Shown here piece by piece: positions 36,044 to 48,764 of a DNA stretch of 64,000 nucleotides. The stretch spans positions 1-64,000 of the forward strand of contig JAXGGA010004463.1 of assembly GCA_038373865.1 (NCBI GenBank). The letters run 5' to 3'. The stretch comes from Uloborus plumipes (taxonomy: Eukaryota > Arthropoda > Arachnida > Araneae > Uloboridae). Position 1 is the stretch's first letter. Each line of letters opens with the position of its first letter. The notes under the pieces were generated by a model. That model did no database searches and was not told the DNA's origin. It saw only the letters and a list, made by a program, of their open reading frames with translations. A program made the translations under genes and the position numbers.

Positions 36044-37993
36044 CAGTGGTTCTCAACGGGGGCGATACCGCCCCCCAGTGGGCGGTGGGAAGATGTTGAG
36101 GGGCGGTGAGCATATTTTGGGCGGCAGGGGGGCGATGGACATATTTTGGGCGGTAAGGGGCGGTGGGTATATTTTGAAATGTCCTTGTAGGGACATGTTT
36201 CGGGCGGGTGTGGAAGGAAACCCTCATCTCTTAAATCGCCAAGGAAAAGCTTGAAAATTTATTTTCTGGGGTTATCTGCCCAACCCTGACCTTTCTCCTA
36301 ACGACATGAAGGATAGCCTAAAATTTGCCAATAGTACTTGAATTTCAGAAATTTTTTTGGCTTAGTGTCCCCCGTTTCATAGCATAACTACCTAAAATAG
36401 CCTAAAAATGTGTTTTATTCATATCCATTTCAAAATTTTTCGAGGAAGAGTTCTGAATCCTCCCCCCCCCCCCCGTCGTCCTTGCTCACCTAACTTAGAC
36501 AGCCAAATATATATACTACATTTTAATTGCTCTTTAAAATGTCACTTTTAAAAACTTCGAGGGAAAAGATCAAGACCCACAAACCCCTTTTCTTACATAA
36601 CCATACAAGCTCAAAATTTCATTTTTGGACATTTCCGTTGAAGAGCCATGGAAACCTTCAATCTTAAAGACAGCCTTGTGATTTTTGCAAATAATTGCAG
36701 GGTGAAATCTCGACGTAGCCACCTCTTCTCCAATCATGATCAAACAGGGCCTAAATAGCGTTTTAACGAGGTTAATTTTCTAAAAAATTTCCACACGAGA
36801 GCCTCCTGACTTGATCGACATTTTGTGTCGTTAGATCATCCCCTAACACTAAAGGTAGCTAACAATCATATTTTTCAGAATATAATGTGAAAAAAATTAC
36901 TTTAAATATGTGTTTGTTAGCTTCAATTTTTCAGAGAGAGCTAGAAGAAGCTTTGACCCCTAGCATTACTAAGCTTTGCCTTAAAATAACTTCAATTTTG
37001 AAAAATCTTTATGAGGGACCACTTTCTCCCCAGTTAACGTTAACAAAAATTGCCTAAAATTGTGAATTTAAAATGTTTCACTGGGGGAGGAATCTGAACC
37101 TAAGTCTCAACACCACGATACTTAAGCTTTAAGAAACTGCGCTTTTAAGACTTCGTTTTCAAAACAAACTTCGAGGAATATCCCCGATGTTCCACGATTC
37201 TGATTCGAGGAATATCCCTTTACTCAGATCTCAAAGGCGTACTTATAACTTTGACTATCTTGTCTAACTTTCAGAGTAATAAATTACTCAAAATGAATTT
37301 CTTTGAATTGAACTTATCTTGTAATTTGTAAATTCAAATCATTTCAGTTATTTTTTAAGTTAAAACCTTATTTTTTACTTTTTTAAGGGTGATAGGCAAG
37401 GGTCATAGTCTTTGTCCCTCCTGATGGAAAAAACAGAAGGTCCGGCTTTTTTTTTTTTTTTTTTTTTGTTATTGCCCTTCCGATGTAAAATCCTATATCC
37501 GTACGGAAAAAAATGAGGAATGCGTATTGCAAGTAAATAAGAACAACACTGTTTGGGATCACACTGTTCAGGGAACTATTTGAACGTGGTGCATTTTTCA
37601 AAATAAATTGGTTTTCAAATAAAAAATGTTGAAAACGGTGCATTTTTATATCAAATCGTGTTGTTCTCATTTACCGTAAAAATGATTCACTCATTTAATG
37701 AACCCATTCTAGGCACGTGATTGGAACTCTGAGTTTTTCGGAGGGGAAAAGTGCCCGTTTTTTCTTAAGATTATCTTATAAAGCAAAACAAATAAGCATA
37801 CGTATTTTTATGTTATAATCATTTTTCAACTATCTGTTTGTGAAAAATTATAGAGTTGAACTGGTCAAGAAAACTGCTTTGCCGCTCCTTCCTCACCCCC
37901 GTCTTCCAATTTTGCGCAAGTCAGCAAAGGGGGCGCTGAAAAAATTTCCAATCCTAAAGGGGGCGGTAGCTGTAAAAAGGTTGAGAACCACTG
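36044..37993. mobile_element. hAT element (1.95 kb) with perfect 8-bp target duplication
   Basis: Terminal inverted repeats CAGTGGTTCTCAAC and GTTGAGAACCACTG are classical hAT ends. The target GTGTAGTG is duplicated exactly at 36036-36043 and 37994-38001. GGGGGCG-type motifs lie near both ends. No transposase frame of useful length is present, so it is non-autonomous or heavily decayed. A smaller inverted pair (AAATAAGAACAACAC at 37536 facing GTGTTGTTCTCATTTA at 37658) sits inside and may be another insertion. Confidence 0.92.
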
Positions 37994-38002
37994 GTGTAGT
38001 GT

Positions 38003-41000
38003 AACGAAAAATTAATTAAAAGACAAGTATAAACTACAAACTTATTTTGTGTAAAATTTGCCTTCCAGTGTTCATCTTCCCTTTGCAGTATTGTGTTTCA
38101 TTTTCGTATAAATTTGATAGCTTATGTATAATTTTAGGATATATTTCAAAAGTATTAGTATACTTTCCATTATGCTAATACTTTTGAAATGTATTCAGTA
38201 ATATACTTTCCATTAACTCTGGAAGCCATTTTGTGTGTCCTGGAAGGATGTCGCCTGGGACGGATCCCCCCCTCCTCCCCCGCCCCCAGTAGTAACGATA
38301 CTTTTATGCCATTCCTCCGTTGTTGAATCATTTAATTAATTTGTTGAGTTTCAAACGTACAGGGCTCGGCGCTGCTTCGAAGACTTAATTTTAACTCCTT
38401 ATTTCTTTGTTTCTTTTCTCTTTTTTTTTTTGTGCGGGCGTGTGTTTTGAATAATTTTTAAAACCTGAATTTATTTTTATATTTTTTTTCTGTCTAATCA
38501 ATTCCCGTTATTAGCAATCGAAGGTTTGATTTACATTTTAAAAATGCACCTTTACCACGAAAACGCTGACCAAAATTTTTAATATGAATATGCAGTACAT
38601 GTAGAACTTCTATTCCTGGAGTCGGCAAAAACTTTATTATTATTATCATTATTTTATTACGAGCAGTCAAGTCTAACACTGCCTGCTTTTCAAAAGTTGC
38701 ATGTCAGTCTAAAGGCGAGTAAAAAAAAAAGAATAATCAAATAAGTACTTAATTCTTTATTAAAATACTCAAAAAAATCAGTTGATCTTAATATAATTAT
38801 ATGTAGATTAATGTTAAAGCAGCCTATGAAATTTAAATTAACATTGAGAGAAGAAGAAACATAGGCGGTATAATAAATATAAAAATCGGATGAACGAAAA
38901 GATATGTTGGGGAAGGTGGGGCAAACTGAAATTGTTAAGATGACTCACCTGGTTCAAAATGAATAAATTAGAAATGTGTTCTAAAAATCAGTGTACGCAT
39001 AGAAGGAAGAACATATTTTGTAATACAACTTGAGAGAAAATATCATTTTTTATTTTTAGCAGTTAATTTGCACCTTTAAAAAAAAGTGGAAATTTTTCAC
39101 ATCAAAAAACCATGGGGCAAAGTGAACAATATCATATTTTTTTATTTAACGAAACATTTTCTATTTGATGAGTTACAGTAATTTTCATCAAATGAATGCG
39201 TAAATAAATGAATTGATGAATTACTAACTAAAAAACAAACGAATAAAAGAATAAGCGAATGAACGAATTAATATATGAGAAAAATAAATGAGTGAATAAA
39301 ATGGAGAATGAATAACAAAATAAGTGAATGAATTAATAAATAAGTGAAAAAAATAATAAAGAACGTACATAAATTAATGAACGAAGAAATACGTACGTGA
39401 TTTTGCAAATGAGGTCATAATCAAACGAAACAAGTTATTTCACTTCGTCTCATCTAGAGCCGCTATATAGGAGGGGCCTTAGTCCCATCTACTCCCCCCC
39501 CCCCCGTGCACTTGAGTAATTACATTGAATATTTAAAATCAAAACACTCCAAATATAAACTAAAAAGGATTTCACTGAACATCAGTAGATCTCAATTAAT
39601 AGTAAAAATTATTATTATAAAAATTTTATTTTACAATGACAGGAAATATTACAATAAAGGTATCAAATTTTGAAAATGATTTGCATAATTTTTTTCGTTA
39701 ATCTTTGGAACGACTTATTTTTTGAGAGGATTTAACTATATGACTAGGAACTTAGTTAAAATATTAATAGATTGTTGGTGCTGCAAATAACGAAAATATT
39801 TTTCTATTTCACTTTGCCCCACATTCGCCTGCATATATCAAAAACAACACCGACAAATGAAAGAACGCATTTTTTTTTTTTAAATATTGAAAAAGTTTCG
39901 AATCGTTTAAGCAAAGATAAACTTCAATTTAAAAAAGTTTTTTTTTTTTCTTTTTAGCTTTTCAGAACAAATCTTTCAACAGCTTTCTTGATTTACATTA
40001 CTTTTTAGTACTATTTAAAGTGCGCAAAATTTTCAGAAGACTAAAAAGAATTAAAGTAGTCAATATTTCATTAATTGTGAAAAAATATTGAATTTTAAGT
40101 TTAGTTAATTCTTCATTTCGTTGATCTCATGCGGAGAATTCAAGATTAACCTCGGATCTCAAAACTTCGAACTAACAATTGGTGCATTTTTTTGCAATGG
40201 AGGAAGAGCCTTCATGACAAAGATTAGATAATTTTCAAAATTTTTTGGTTTAATTTTTCAGCTGCAATCGTGTTGCATGCTGTGTGCATGAAAGAAATAA
40301 AACTGTCTAAATATTTTTTTTTCATTAATATTTCCACATGTCGCGAATACTGAATTCCTAATGTAAAATTTAAACCTTTTTTGTGTTATTTAATATTATT
40401 TATTGTGTGAAAATGAGAAATAAAATGCTACATTTATTACAAATACCGACATAACTATAACGTTGCAATTTAAGAATCTTTTAGTCGGTGAAATACCTTT
40501 CAAAATGACTGTCTTGATGGAATATCTGCTACTGACCGAGGCAAAAAGTATGCATATCACGTCATTCTTTTAGGAATCAGTTAAAGAAATACACAGAAAA
40601 AATTAATTGAGCTTATTCTTTTTTAGCCGCACTGTTTCGCGTTTTTGATTTTGTAGCAATGACTAATTGATTTATTTTATTTCTGAATTACGGGAAAAGC
40701 TGAAGTTATTTATTAGTTTGATGACCTTCTCTCAAACCAATTCAGTAATCTGTCAGATAAAATCTATCGCTAATTTTTTCCACACCGAATAAAGTAAAAA
40801 TTATGCATATCACATCAAACATGCAGTGATTATCGATAATCGAATCACACCATTGAAAGGAATGCCATAAACTTAATTGAAGTATATTTCATTTGTAGTT
40901 CTTTTTAAAATAAAGTTTTCGTTTCAGTCAGTCGTTATTTTTTGTATCCATGCATATTTTCAGTCTGGGTAAGGTACGGTTCAGGATAGTGTTCTTAATT

Positions 41001-41257
41001 TTACTGGAGAATCTTACTAGAATCTTAATTAAAGAATTTAAAAAAATACTGTCGAATTGTTCTATTGTTGAAAGCATGTGGGATTTTTTAAAAATATTAA
41101 ACAAAAAATTTAACAGAATTATTTGTCGCATAAAAGAGCTGTTAAAATTCTAAGTCTGGGATTAAAGCTTGGAGTTAAAGCTTGAGAAATTGTTATTATT
41201 GTGATTTTGCATTTTTTCCGCTTTTTTTCTCTGCTGCATATGCGAAAATCCACCTTA
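38003..41257. other. Long AT-rich stretch without recognised gene
   Basis: Contains GC-rich C-run patches (38267-38290, 39494-39505), and scattered homopolymers. A pair of overlapping opposite-strand frames at 40928-41153 is AT-rich and lacks a recognisable domain. No exon that I can support. Confidence 0.4.
39190..39395. repeat. Degenerate GAAT/AAAT low-complexity tract
   Basis: About 200 bp made almost wholly of variants of GAATGAATAAAT and AAATAAGTGAAT, clearly an old decayed tetranucleotide repeat. Confidence 0.7.
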
Positions 41258-41539
41258 AAACAAGAAGTTCTGTCAAGAACTAAACGAGCCTACTTTCCCG
41301 TACATCGACATCGGCATTCTCGCATCTGATCATTATTCTCTTGATTATCTGAGAATTAAAATTATGTCAAACATACCTTTTTAACACTTAGAGCTGATTT
41401 CGAAAAGCAAAATATACCCCTTTCATCAGATGAAATAGACACGTAAAAAGTAATTAACGAATAAATAAAGTTTTGTCGCACCTTATAAAGAGTGTAACTG
41501 TTACAGTTCCTCCGTAGAAAAAAACCTCCATCGTTTTCA

Positions 41540-41540
41540 A

Positions 41541-41591
<51 letters not shown>

Positions 41592-41600
41592 AATAAATAA
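41540..41600. repeat. (AAT)n then (AAAT)n microsatellite
   Basis: Uninterrupted AAT triplets followed by a few AAAT units, inside copy A. Frames giving poly-Tyr or poly-Ile here are artefacts of the repeat. Confidence 0.9.
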
Positions 41601-41795
41601 AAGTACAAAGAGCATCAAAACACATTTTATCAAAGAAAGAAAAAAAAAGAAAAAAAAAAACTTGTCCGTTAATAAAATGTCTCGAATTTCACTTTTAATC
41701 TGTTGCCAGTTGTTAAATATAAATAAAAAATAAAATGTTCTCGTGAATGAAAAATTTTTGTTACAAAAAAAAACATCGTCTGCCAAAAAAAAAAA

Positions 41796-41826
<31 letters not shown>

Positions 41827-42068
41827 ATAAAACAAATGAATAAATAAATAAAAAATCGTCTGCAAGTCAGTAATTTTTTTTGTTTTGAGCCTGCATTTCC
41901 GCCATGTTTGCGGAGTCGGAGTCGGAATCAGAGTCCTCACAGAAAATTACTCAGAAAAGTACGTTACAAACATTATTTATCAAAACCATTTTCTTACAAA
42001 GTTAGTTTGAAGGAAATCCGACTTTAAGTTCAGGATCAACATTCAACTTAAATTCCCCGTAGACGCTA

Positions 42069-43110
42069 ATGTTAATTTTTTTTCTGAACGGTTCAATATT
42101 GAACGAAAAATGGTTCAAATCAAAAAGCGAAATATGGGAATGTGTGGGAAAGCCTCTCCGAGATCTTTCAAACAAAAAAAAGTTTATTCCATTCGGACGG
42201 TTCACTCAAAAGTTATTAGGTGGGGAAAGGTTGCTTGAACGGTTCAATGTTGAACGAAAAAGTGTTCAAATTGAAAATTTAAATACGGTAATGAAGTATC
42301 CTTGCTGAGATCCTTCGAACAAAAAAAAAGTTTATTTAAATCGGACTGTTCACTCAAAAGATATTAGGGGTGACAGCTTGATTGAGCGGCTCAATGTTGA
42401 ACGAAAAATTGTTCAAATCGAAAATGTAGATACGGGAATGAAGTATCCTTGAAAAGATCTTTCGAACAAAAAAAAAAAAAAATGTTCAAATCGGATTGTT
42501 CACTCAAAAGTTAGCATCGCGGGACCGGTTGTTTGAACGGTTCAAAGTTGAACCAAAAAATGTCCAAGTCGAAAAATCAAATATGGGAATGAGCTGCACT
42601 TGCTGAGATCTTTCGAACAAAAAAAAAAAATTATTCCATTCGGACGGTTCACTCAAAAGTTATTAGGTGGAGAAAGGTTGCTTAAACGGTTCAATGTTGA
42701 ACCAAAAGTGTTCAAATTGAAAATTTAAATACGGTAATAAAGTATCCTTGCCGAGATGCTTCAAACAAAAAAAAGTTTGTTTAAATCGGACTGTTCATTC
42801 AAAAGTTATTAGGGGTGACAGCTTGATTGAGCGGTTCAATGTTGAACGAAAAATTGTTCAAATCGGAAATGTAAATACGGGAATGAAGTACCCTTGAAAA
42901 GTTCTTTCCAACAAAAAAAAGTTTGTTCAAATCGGACTGTTCATTAAAAAGTTAGTATCGCGGGACCGGTTTTTTGAACGGCTCAAAGTTGAACCAAAAA
43001 TTGTTCAAATCAAAAAATCAAATATGGGAATGAGCTGTACTCGCCGAGATCTTTCCAACAAAAAAAAGTTTGTCCAAATCGGAATGTTCATTCAAAAGTT
43101 ATTAGGGGGG
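42069..43110. repeat. Seven tandem units of about 148 bp in copy A
   Basis: Each unit has a GAACGGTTCAATGTTGAACG-type palindromic box followed by GTTCAAAT, a GGGAATGA or GGTAATGA phrase, GAGATC-TTCGAACAAAAAA, and GTTCACTCAAAAGTTA. Boxes lie near 42087, 42238, 42386, 42536, 42684, 42832 and 42977. By sequence type the order is a-b-c-d-b-c-d, so the b-c-d trio has been duplicated as a higher-order unit of about 445 bp. Copies B and C have only a-b-c-d. Confidence 0.75.
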
Positions 43111-43365
43111 GGACAGACAGACCGACCGACAGACCGACCGACCGACCGACACACAAATTCCCCATCTCAATACCCTACTTTCAAATTTTTAATTTTTCGA
43201 TATTCATTTTACCTTTTTATTTTTTTAACTTGGCGATATTTTTTGGATTTGGCGATATTTTTTTAACTTGGCGATATTTTTTGGACTTGGCGATATTTTT
43301 TAGATGCATTAAGCTACTTTTAATACTTTTTTCGTCTTTCTTTTATTTTTAACGGGAAAGTAGGC

Positions 43366-44474
43366 TAAAAATATGCCAAAGGAAACTTTTTGTTTTTAAG
43401 ATAGAGCTCAATGTAATATATTTCTTTGGCCACTATTCATCTGAAAGTAAACAGAATAATCGAGTACCAAAAAATAAATTTAGTTTTTAGCGTAACTAAA
43501 AGCGTTTTAACTAATTCAGCCGCTTAAATTTTTGCGGTAAAATCCTCTTGGGAAAACTTTATCTGTTTTCATCAGTATATATTCCAGATAAAACATACAA
43601 AAGTACATTTCAATGATCTGTAGAAAATTTTGAAAGTGCAGTAGAACCAAAGTTTAACGGCGGGATATGGTGGGTAATGTGACCATGATCCTGAACATTA
43701 GCGGATTTTTTTTTGGGGGGGGGGATTTCCCCTCCCAAAGAGAAAAAAAATAATTTTGCATCAACTATCGTAAAGTTTACTTCTTCATAAAGTAAGTGAA
43801 AGTTTTTAAACTATTTTTAAAAAACACAAAACTACTTTGGTTTGCTATGAGAGTGATATTGCAGGAGGCGGCCAGTGTAAAAGAATACATAAAAGTCACG
43901 AATTTCAAATTCAAGGGCAACTTAATAGCATCATTCGTTCATTAATTCTTTTTTTAATACAAAAAAAGTTATTCTCCTGCTTTAATAACCTCTTGCTTTA
44001 GTCATTATGACGATGTTTCTAAGCAATACCGTGCATTATTATACCATTTTGGTAAAATAATATGAGGTTTAGTAGTTAATTATCTTAAAATGTTTTTAAA
44101 AATATTTTACCCCCGCATTGGAAGTGAGTTTGCACATCACATTAATTTACTTTAATTTAAATTATTTGGCTTTAAGGGCTCTTTAAAAACGTTTTAAAGA
44201 AGCTTCATGAGAACTTTTCTTATGAAAAACCCTATGGCAAGGGCACTGTTTACTTTTTGAGGCCCATCTCCAAAACTATTTCTGTATCCGTCCCTGTCCC
44301 CGAACACAGCTTCGGGACAACAAAATGCCCCGTTATCTGAAAAAAAAAAACAACCTGCAGTAACGATTTTTTCAAAAAAGTAAGAGACTCGATATGGCAA
44401 TAATTTAAATCTTTCTCGAATTTATATTTTTATTGAATATATTTTATGTTTTTCTCTCACTAACGCACTCAGAA
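43366..44474. other. Stretch without recognised gene
   Basis: A G-run at 43718-43726 follows a T-run. No domain-bearing frames. Confidence 0.4.
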
Positions 44475-44943
44475 AACAAGAAGTTCTGTCAAGAACTAAA
44501 CGAGCCTACTTTCCCGTACATCGACATCGGCATTCTAGCATCTGATCATTATTCTCTTGATTATCTGAAACTAAAAATGATGTCAAACATACCTTTTTAG
44601 CACTTAAAGCTGATTTCTAAAAGCAAAATATACCCCTCTCATCAGATGAAATAGACACATAAAAAGTAAATAAATGAATAAATAAAGTTTTGTCGCACCT
44701 TTTAAAGAATGTAACTGTTACAGTTCTTCCGTAGAAAAATTTCTCAATTGTTTAAAAAAAAAAAAGTACAAAGTACATCAAAACACATTTTATCAAAGAA
44801 AGGAAAAAAAGAAAAAAAACTCGTCCGTTAATAAAATGTCTCGAATTTCACTTTTAATCCGCTGCGAGTTGTTAAATATAAATAAAGAATAAAATGCCCT
44901 CGTGAATGAAACATTTTTGTTACAAAAAAAATCGTCTGCCAAA

Positions 44944-45000
<57 letters not shown>
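44944..45000. repeat. (AAT)n microsatellite in copy B
   Basis: Uninterrupted AAT triplets at the position matching a second AAT tract of copy A (about 41800). Confidence 0.9.
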
Positions 45001-45006
<6 letters not shown>

Positions 45007-45922
45007 AAACAAATGAATAAATAAGCAAAAAATCGTCTGGCACAGTCAGTCATTTTTTTTCTGAGCCTGCATTTCCGCCATGTCTACGGAGTCGGAGTCG
45101 GAGTCAGAGTCCTCACAGAAGATTATTCAGAAAAGTACTTTACAAACATTATTTATCAAAACCATTTTCTTACAAAGGAAATCCGACTTTAAGTTCAGGA
45201 TCAACGTTCAACTTAAATTCCCCGTAGGCGCTAATGTTAATTTTTTTTTCTGAACGGTTCAATATTGAACGAAAAATGGTTCAAATCAAACAGCGAAATA
45301 TGGGAATGAGCCTCTCCGAGATCTTTCAAACAAAAAAAAGTTTCTTCCATTCGGATGGTTCACTCAGAAGTTATTAGGTGGGGAAAGGTTGCTTGAACGG
45401 TTCAATGTTGAACGAAAAAATGTTCAAATTGAAAATTTAAATACGGTAATGAAGTATCCTTGCTGAGATCCTTCGAACAAAAAAAAAAGTTTATTTGAAT
45501 CGAACTGTTCACTCAAAAGTTATTAGGGGTGACAGCTTGCTTGAGCGGTTCAATGTTGGACGAAAAATTGTTCAAATCGGAAATGTAAATACGGGAATGA
45601 AGTATCCTTGATAAGATCTTTCGAACAAAAAAAAGTTTGTTCAAATCGGACTATTCACTCAAAAGTTAGCATCGCGGGACAGGTTGTTTGAACGGTTCAA
45701 AGTTGAACCAAAAATAGTTCAAATCGAAAAATCAAATATGGGAATAAGCTGTACTCGCCGAGATCTTTCCAACAAAAAAAAGTTTGTCTAAATCGGAATG
45801 TTCATTCAAAAGTTATTAGGGGGGGACAGACAGACCGACCGACCGACACACAAATTCCCCATCTCAATACCCTACTTTCAAATTTTTAATTTTTCGATAT
45901 TCATTTTACCTTTTTATTTTTT

Positions 45923-47600
45923 AGCCTACTTTCCCGTTAAAAATAAAAGAAACGAAAAAAGCATTAAAATTGGCTTAAAAATGCATCTAAAAAATGTCGC
46001 CAAGTCCAAAAAATGTCGCCAAGTCCAAAAAATATCGCCAAGTAAAAAAAATATCGCCAAGTAAAAAAAAAGTCAAAAAGAAACAAAAAAATGAAATAAA
46101 TATCGAAAAATTAAAAATTTGAAAGTAGGGTATTGAGATGGGGAATTTGTGTGTCTGTCGGTCGGTCTGTCGGTCTGTCTGTCCCCCCCTAATAACTTTT
46201 GAATGAACATTCCGATTTGGACAAACTTTTTTTTGTTGGAAAGATCTCGGCGAGTACAGCTCATACAGCTCATACAGCCCATATTTGATTTTTTGATTTG
46301 AACAATTTTTGGTTCAACTTTGAGCCGTTCAAATAACCGGTCCCGCGATACTAACTTTTGAATGAACAGTCCTATTTGAACAAACTTTTTTTTGTTCGAA
46401 AGATCTTTTCAAGGATACTTCATTCCCGTACCTACATTTTTGATTTGAACAATTTTTTCGTTCAACATTGAACCGTTCAAAAAAGCTCTCACACCTAATA
46501 ACTTTTGAGTGAACAGTCCGATTTAAACAAACTTTTTTTTGTTCGAAAGATCTCGGCAAGGATGCTTCATTACCGTATTTAAATTTTCAATTTGAACATT
46601 TTTTTCGTTCAACATTGAACCGTTCAAACAACCTTTCCCCACCTAATAACTTTTAAGTGAACCGTCGGAATTGAATAAACTTTTTTTTGTTCGAAAGATC
46701 TCGGAGAGGCTCCTTCCCATATTTCACTTTTCAATTTGAACAATTTTTCGTTCAATGATGAACCGTTCAGGAAAAATTTTAACATGAGCGCCTACGGAGA
46801 AATTTAAATTGAATGTTAATTCTGAACTTCAAGGCGGATTTCCTTCAAACTAACTTTGTAAGAAAATGGTTTTGATAAATAATGTATTGTAAAGTACTTT
46901 TCTGAATAATCTTCTGTGAGGACTCTGATTCCGACTCCGACTCCGCAGACATGGCGGAAATGCAGGCTCAGAAAAAAATGACTGACTGGGCAGACGATTT
47001 TTTGTTTATTTATTTATTTGTTTTGTTTAATTTATTATTATTATGATTTTTTTTTGGCAGACGATTTTTTTTTTGTTAACAAAATTTTTTCATTCACGAG
47101 AGCATTTTATTCTTTATTTATATTTAACAACTGGCAACGGATTAAAAATGAAATTCAAGACATTTTATTAACGAACGAGTTTTTTTTTTTCTTTCTTTGA
47201 TAAAATGTGTTTTAAAGTTCTTTATACTTTTATTTTATTTGTTTATTTTTTTTTCTTTTGAAAACGATTGTGGAATTTTTCTACGGAAGAACTATAAGGG
47301 CCATGCTCCACATCAGCGTAAAACGCGACCGAAACTGAAGGCAGAAACCGAAAATCCGGGTACTTTCCATAGGAATACCATTGAATCCATTTTACGCTTC
47401 TGCCTAATTTTTCTGCTTTACGTCGATGTGGAGCATGGCCCTAACAGTTTGCTTTTAGAAATCAGCTTTAAGTGCTATAGTGGTATGTTTGACATAATTT
47501 TCAGTTTCAGATAATCAAGAGAATATTGATCAGATGCTACAATGCCGATTTCGATGTACGGGAAAGTAGGTTCGTTTAGTTCTTGACAGAAGTTCTTGTT
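45923..47600 (+). mobile_element. Helentron-like element, copy C, inserted in copy B in opposite orientation
   Basis: Starts AGCCTACTTTCCCGTTAAAA and ends ACGGGAAAGTAGGTTCG, hairpin-like AGTTCTTGACAGAAGT, TCTTGTT. The flanking bases are T (45922) and T (47601), consistent with T^T insertion. It holds four tandem units of the same family as copies A and B and, near its 3-prime side, a 145-bp MITE. Relative to A and B about 100 bp of sequence next to that MITE is missing. Copies B and C together make a large inverted repeat centred near 46000. Confidence 0.75.
47297..47441. mobile_element. 145-bp MITE inside copy C
   Basis: Ends AGGGCCATGCTCCACATC and GATGTGGAGCATGGCCC are inverted repeats, continuing with AGCGTAAAA / TTTACGTCG. 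TA is found on both sides (47295-47296, 47442-47443). The corresponding sequence of copies A and B (GTAACAG context) lacks it, giving an empty-site comparison. Confidence 0.85.
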
Positions 47601-47722
47601 TAACTTGGCTATATTTTTTGCACTTGGCAATATTTTTTCAACTTGGCGATATTTTTTAGATGCATTGAGCTACTTTTAATACTTTTTTCGTCTTTCTTTT
47701 ATTTTTAGCGGGAAAGTAGGCT

Positions 47723-48290
47723 AAAAAGGGCAGCGTTAACTTTTTTTTTCACTTGGTTTTCTTCTCTTTCTCCCTGTATCATGAAGTACAATTTACATGG
47801 AAATTTTTATTGTTATTTTATTTATTCATTTATACATTTGGCCCAAAAAGTTGTGATTCTGTTTGTAAGAAGAAAATTATCTGGTTACCTTAGACAAGAG
47901 ACACATTTGGCACCAGCTTCGTAATACAGCCCCGGTAAATTAAAACCGAATGTAACTTAAACAGTAGCAATACAATACAAGAAAAACATAATAAAAGTTA
48001 ATCTAATATGGTTGCACATTTTGTTGAAATTACAGAATGTGAATCACGTGTCACTTACTGAACGTACAATTTAGCTTACAGGATTTAAATAAAATTTTAC
48101 ACAAACGAAGAGCGATTAAAACCTCTACAATGGAACAGCCAACAATAGAAGCTCTGGGTGTAGAACAGGTAGTAAAAATTTCATGTTATATAAAAAGCTT
48201 GGTAATTCAGAAATAGCTATCGTATGTAAAAGTTGAACTCGCGAATCTATACACTAATCTAGTGGATTAAATTCTGGGATTATCTGGATT
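47723..48290. other. Stretch without recognised gene
   Basis: AT-rich with no domain-bearing frame, splice-site-bounded exon or terminal repeats that I can support. Confidence 0.4.
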
Positions 48291-48293
48291 AAA

Positions 48294-48762
48294 TTTTTTC
48301 ATCATTTAACATTGTATAATGAATTATTAGATTTATTTATTTCACATAAATCATTTAGAAATCACTTTTATATTCATTTCATTCATTTATTATATTTATT
48401 CTTTAATATGTGTGTATTCTTTTCATGTGAATATTACAATTTTTTCCTTTTTAATTATTAAGCAATGTTACAATAACAAAAATATAATATTATTTCACAA
48501 CATTAAGTCAATATTTTGATCGGTTTTATGCTGAAACAATGAAATATTTCGTTTGCCATAACGCTAATTATTTAAATAACTCAAAACTCATTTGAAAACG
48601 ATTTTTGCTTGTAGTTTGTATTAAAAAATAAAACAAAATAATATAAAGGTGATATTCACATGAAATGAAAACATACATATTGGAGATGTTGTATGTAAAT
48701 GATTCAAGTGAAGTAAATAAATCTAATAATTCATTATAAAATGGTAAGTGATGAAATCTTTA
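48294..48762. mobile_element. Palindromic MITE-like inverted repeat (about 470 bp)
   Basis: Left arm segments TATAATGAATTATTAGATTT, ATTTC-CATAAATCATTTA, TTTCATGTGAATATTAC are mirrored on the right by AATCTAATAATTCATTATA, TAAATGATTCAAGTGAA and GTGATATTCACATGAAA. The ends near TTTTTTCATCATTTA and TAAGTGATGAAATC are facing. The extra copies have diverged, and I see no clean target duplication. Confidence 0.65.
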
Positions 48763-48764
48763 AA

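Larger units (their letters stand above)
41259..43365 (-). mobile_element. Helentron-like non-autonomous element, copy A (2.1 kb)
   Basis: In element orientation (minus strand) it starts AGCCTACTTTCCCGTT (43365) and ends with ACGGGAAAGTAGGCTCG, the hairpin AGTTCTTGACAGAACT and TCTTGTT (41259). Thus the 5-prime terminal motif recurs inverted just before the 3-prime hairpin, an asymmetric arrangement. Both flanking bases in that orientation are T. Asymmetric inverted repeats, a 3-prime hairpin, T^T insertion and internal tandem repeats are reported marks of Helentrons and their non-autonomous derivatives; the assignment is inference. No coding sequence. Two more copies are at 44475 and 45923. 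Confidence 0.65.
44475..47722 (-). mobile_element. Helentron-like element, copy B, interrupted by copy C
   Basis: Left part 44475-45922 begins AACAAGAAGTTCTGTC and matches copy A in order, including the microsatellite, the GAGTCGGAGTCGGAGTC patch and four tandem units. It breaks off after CCTTTTTATTTTT. The remaining end, from TAACTTGGC through GCGGGAAAGTAGGCT, resumes at 47601 and finishes at 47722. The break point corresponds to the uninterrupted TTTTTTTAACTTGGCG phrase in copy A (near 43218), so copy C landed exactly there. Confidence 0.75.

Noticed and set aside
41362..41786. Frames with poly-Tyr or poly-Ile runs
   Set aside because: They translate an AAT microsatellite on the opposite strand; same at 44793-45053.
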